A stretch of 64,000 nucleotides of DNA from the NCBI RefSeq assembly GCF_000787375.1, contig NZ_JRJU01000018.1, positions 1 through 64,000 on the forward strand, given 5' to 3'. Each line of letters begins with the position of its first letter. The stretch's first letter is position 1. This document shows positions 63,240-64,000 of this stretch, piece by piece. Made by a program: the position numbers and the translations under genes. The stretch comes from Halalkalibacter okhensis. Lineage in GTDB: Bacteria; Bacillota; Bacilli; Bacillales; Bacillaceae_D. The notes under the pieces are model-generated. The model did not search any database and was not told the DNA's origin. It saw nothing but the letters and a program-made list of their open reading frames with translations.

Positions 63240-64000
63240 TTATGAATGAATAGCAAGACCATCTACAGCCAGAGCCGCTTCACCTATTACTTCAGATAAA
63301 GTCGGATGTGGATGAATCATCTCTGCAACTTCAAAGTGAGCAGCATCCAATACTTTTGCTAAAGCTGCCTCAGAAATCAAATCGGTCACATGAGGACCAA
63401 TCATATGAACCCCAAGAACATCCTGATTGTCTTCATTTGCTACCACTTTCACAAAACCATCTGTTTCTCCATATACTAACGCTTTTCCTATTGCTTTAAA
63501 CGGAAATGTTCCGACTTTTATACGATAGCCTTGATCTAAGGCTTGTTTTTCGGTTAATCCTACACTCGCCATTTCAGGGTTGCTATAAATGCATTTGGCT
63601 ACTGTGTCATAATTTATTGGATCGGGCTTCTTCCCAGCAATATGATCCACTGCAACAATGCCTTCATGGGACGCAACATGGGCCAGCTGTAAACCTCCAA
63701 TAACATCTCCAATTGCATACATATGCGATTCTTTTGTTTGATTAAATTCGTTCACAGCGATCACACCATTTTCCACTTGAATGTCGGTGTTTTCAAGTCC
63801 TATATCTGCCACATTGGCTACTCGGCCAACAGAAACGAGCAATTGTTCAGCATGATAGGCTTTCTGTTGTCCCTTACTCTCTGCATGAACAGTTACTCCC
63901 TCATCCTTTTTCAATGTTTCTGGAAGGACTTTAGCGTCTGTTATAATGGTAACGCCCTTTTTCTTTAAGATCCTTGCAGCCTCTTTAGCAATCGCCTCAT
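63240..64000 (-). CDS. lpdV: Dihydrolipoyl dehydrogenase of the bkd complex (partial, 5' end outside window)
   Basis: C-terminal about 253 residues of E3, reading in from the right edge without a start: EAIAKEAARILKKKGVTI at the edge, then RVANVADIGLENTDI, YAIGDVIGGLQLAHVASHEGI, the dimerisation domain and the active-site HPHPTLSEVIGEAAL. The His-Glu pair is catalytic. It reoxidises dihydrolipoyl groups on BkdB with NAD. The TTG at 63914 is not a real start. Confidence 0.93.
   Translation of the reverse strand, partial: EAIAKEAARILKKKGVTIITDAKVLPETLKKDEGVTVHAESKGQQKAYHAEQLLVSVGRVANVADIGLENTDIQVENGVIAVNEFNQTKESHMYAIGDVIGGLQLAHVASHEGIVAVDHIAGKKPDPINYDTVAKCIYSNPEMASVGLTEKQALDQGYRIKVGTFPFKAIGKALVYGETDGFVKVVANEDNQDVLGVHMIGPHVTDLISEAALAKVLDAAHFEVAEMIHPHPTLSEVIGEAALAVDGLAIHS

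Overview
This window comes from a low-GC Gram-positive chromosome, most probably an aerobic, sporulating-type Bacillaceae and plausibly an alkaliphile or halophile. The support is the set of B. subtilis-like proteins (IolG/IolI/IolH, BrxB, YtxJ, RocB, BkdA/BkdB, MaeN-type malate uptake, YesM/YesN), the bacillithiol-type redox proteins, strong AGGAGG ribosome sites with several TTG/GTG starts, and CcpA (cre), Fur and Zur sites close to the Bacillus consensus. The alkaliphile idea is inference from the many cation-coupled and TRAP carriers. No rRNA, prophage, CRISPR array or intact insertion sequence was seen.

Layout. (1) 1-11.2 kb: an inositol/cyclitol-type catabolic locus. It holds two related 388/400-residue Gfo/Idh/MocA dehydrogenases, an IolE-like isomerase/dehydratase, IolG, IolI, IolH, a XylE-like sugar:H+ symporter and two AraC-family activators. 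iolB, iolC, iolD, iolJ and iolA are absent here. A repeated motif containing TTGCTTTT lies before three of its transcription units. A decayed NERD-domain gene lies inside the locus. (2) 11.4-14.2 kb: a UbiD-type decarboxylase and a PPOX-type flavoprotein. (3) 14.2-18.9 kb: an iron-siderophore system (fused FhuB-type permease, lipoprotein receptor, ATPase, FhuF-like reductase) around a Fur-box-bearing divergent promoter. (4) 19-25.5 kb: a carbohydrate ABC importer without its own ATPase, plus a YesM/YesN two-component pair. (5) 25.7-31 kb: a tartrate/malate-type dehydrogenase, a DASS carboxylate:Na+ carrier and a CitA/CitB-like two-component pair. (6) 31-34 kb: a monooxygenase-like small protein, ChrA-like transporter and a small alarmone synthetase. 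(7) 34.3-39.3 kb: malate module (MaeN-like carrier, malic enzyme, MalR/MalK-like pair) with a perfect cre site. (8) 39.4-42.9 kb: small redox proteins, a ferritin-like/cupin protein, small unknowns and a glycine-betaine permease remnant. (9) 42.9-55.3 kb: one long run of eleven codirectional genes (GntR regulator, TRAP DctP-DctQ-DctM, cupin, D-2-hydroxyacid dehydrogenase, RocB-like M20 hydrolase, class III aminotransferase, semialdehyde dehydrogenase, GlcD, GlcF), the most distinctive unit in the window. (10) 55.4-59.5 kb: a deletion scar, two tRNA genes, BrxB, a His-repeat zinc receptor with two Zur boxes, and small unknowns. (11) 59.6-64 kb: a repeat-rich spacer and the 3' part of the branched-chain 2-oxoacid dehydrogenase (bkd) operon, running off the right edge.

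Taken together the window is mostly carbon-source acquisition: each module pairs a carrier with a regulator and the first few catabolic enzymes (cyclitols, an oligosaccharide, C4-dicarboxylates twice, and an unidentified organic acid or amide through TRAP). Metal uptake (Fe, Zn), thiol-redox and tRNA genes sit between them.

All functional calls come from reading the protein and DNA sequence; no database search was run.
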